A stretch of 7,109 nucleotides of DNA. It comes from Methylacidiphilum caldifontis. Lineage in GTDB: Bacteria; Verrucomicrobiota; Verrucomicrobiia; Methylacidiphilales; CAMAQI01. The notes under the pieces are model-generated. The model was not told where the DNA came from and did no database searches. It saw only the letters and a program-made list of their open reading frames with translations. Below are positions 6,329-7,109 of this stretch, piece after piece; position 1 is the first letter of the stretch, and each line of letters starts with the position of its first letter. Where the stretch lies: positions 1 through 7,109 of the forward strand of contig CAMAQI010000123.1 of NCBI GenBank assembly GCA_945860255.1, given 5' to 3'. The position numbers were made by a program, and so were the translations under genes.

Positions 6329-7109
6329 GGCATTCCAACTCCCCAAGTACAATTTAACTCTGAATAGGGGTGTCCTTTAAAAAGAGGGATTACCTCAGAA
6401 GTCGCAGAGGCGTCTAGCTCTTTTTTGGTATTTGAGATAATGTCCGATAGCTCTGGATCAGAAATTTTAACATCAAGCATTTCCAGCATAACTGCGGTGC
6501 GTCTTGTAAGATTTTTATCGTCAATATATTTCAAGTGTTCTGCTAGTCGGCCCTGTGAAAATATTTCCAATCCATTTTCCCATGCCTCATTAATAATAGC
6601 GAGTCCACCACATTGAGTTGGATGTGAAAATGTGTCGAGAAGAGTTTGCTCTAAGTCAGTAAATCTTAAAAGAGTGCGGGCATTAACAATTTTCTTTTTT
6701 ATGCCTGCAACTTTTTTTTGGATCCTAGTGGAAGTATAAAAACCCGCCCCTTCATAGGAAAACACATACGTTCCTAGTGGGTTTCTCTTTCTTCGAGTGA
6801 TAGGAGCGCTTTTTTTTGATATTTCTGCGGTAAAGGGGTTATGTTGGACTTCTCTCAAGGTTGAAATGTGGTGATGAGGAATTCGTTGCGTTGTTAATGA
6901 ATGTAATGATATAGCGCTCAAAAAACTTATCACCCCATTCGGTTTTGTTGCTTGAAGAAGCTCACATGCAAATGGACGATCGGAAGGAGTTGCCTCCATA
7001 TCCACGAGAAAAAAATCCATTTCCTGTGATGCGCTTAATTTATCTACTTCCGTTTTAATTTTACGAACCCACCCCAGTTCCTCTAGACGTTCAAGGGTAT
7101 CTTTTGAAG
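6325..7109 (-). CDS. abiEi: AbiEi-family antitoxin / transcriptional repressor, 5' end outside window
   Basis: AbiEi antitoxins carry an N-terminal winged-helix domain that represses their own operon and a C-terminal domain that counters the toxin without a stable toxin contact (type IV). The frame has no stop between the ATG at 7020 and the window edge at 7109: 29 more sense codons read SKDTLERLEELGWVRKIK and onward, which looks like the end of a winged-helix domain (recognition-helix style LEELGWV-R-I). So the true start is beyond the window and the 7020 ATG is internal. The 260 visible residues include a YISHLSAL-like segment, ISFLSAISLHSLTTQ, typical of the family; GFYTSTRIQ; and LRFTDLEQTLLDTFSHP, which matches the conserved LERTLLD motif, followed by CGGLAIINEAWENG. 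The last four bases overlap abiEii. Operators would lie upstream, outside this window. Confidence 0.85.
   Translation of the reverse strand, partial: SKDTLERLEELGWVRKIKTEVDKLSASQEMDFFLVDMEATPSDRPFACELLQATKPNGVISFLSAISLHSLTTQRIPHHHISTLREVQHNPFTAEISKKSAPITRRKRNPLGTYVFSYEGAGFYTSTRIQKKVAGIKKKIVNARTLLRFTDLEQTLLDTFSHPTQCGGLAIINEAWENGLEIFSQGRLAEHLKYIDDKNLTRRTAVMLEMLDVKISDPELSDIISNTKKELDASATSEVIPLFKGHPYSELNCTWGVGMP
6339..6344 (-). promoter_or_regulatory. Ribosome-binding site deciding the abiEii start
   Basis: GGGGAG on the minus strand lies 10 bases before the ATG at 6328, inside the end of abiEi. Together with the ATGA overlap it favours 6328 over the TTG at 6352 and the ATG at 6316, neither of which has a comparable site. 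The spacing is slightly long. Confidence 0.45.

Overview
The window looks like ordinary bacterial chromosome on the left, with an accessory defence or addiction module on the right. It holds six protein-coding genes. Two are cut by the window edges: rapA on the left and abiEi on the right. The phylum cannot be fixed from this sequence. A RapA with the full RapA C-terminal region is best known from Gammaproteobacteria, but no gene here shows a strong Shine-Dalgarno site and no residue-level marker settles the matter. A Gram-negative-type envelope is suggested by tatA and by a deacetylase with a predicted signal peptide.

Layout: rapA (+, 1-2244, 5' end missing) encodes the RNA-polymerase recycling ATPase. 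It converges on a minus-strand run: an RlmD-type rRNA uracil methyltransferase (2763-3809), tatA (3916-4164), a histone-deacetylase-fold amidohydrolase (4313-5350), abiEii (5444-6328) and abiEi (6325-7109, open at the edge). The 518-base gap between the convergent genes is not empty. It holds a 351-base non-coding element (2297-2647) bounded by 28-bp inverted repeats that match at 27 of 28 positions, followed by a hairpin with T tracts on both sides (2663-2697) that reads as a shared terminator. Transcripts leaving rapA would therefore carry the whole element.

On the right, abiEi and abiEii overlap by four bases (ATGA) in the order usual for type IV AbiE toxin-antitoxin operons. The antitoxin gene is open through the window edge, so its true start lies outside. 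The toxin keeps the DxD catalytic pair, but the glycine-rich motif before it reads K-G-A-R rather than the common K-G-G-T. This pair is more A/T-rich than rapA by hand inspection, which fits acquisition by transfer.

No wholly new system can be demonstrated. The items most worth a second look are the inverted-repeat element in the rapA 3' region, the variant AbiEii motif, and the predicted export of the deacetylase encoded directly downstream of the AbiE pair.
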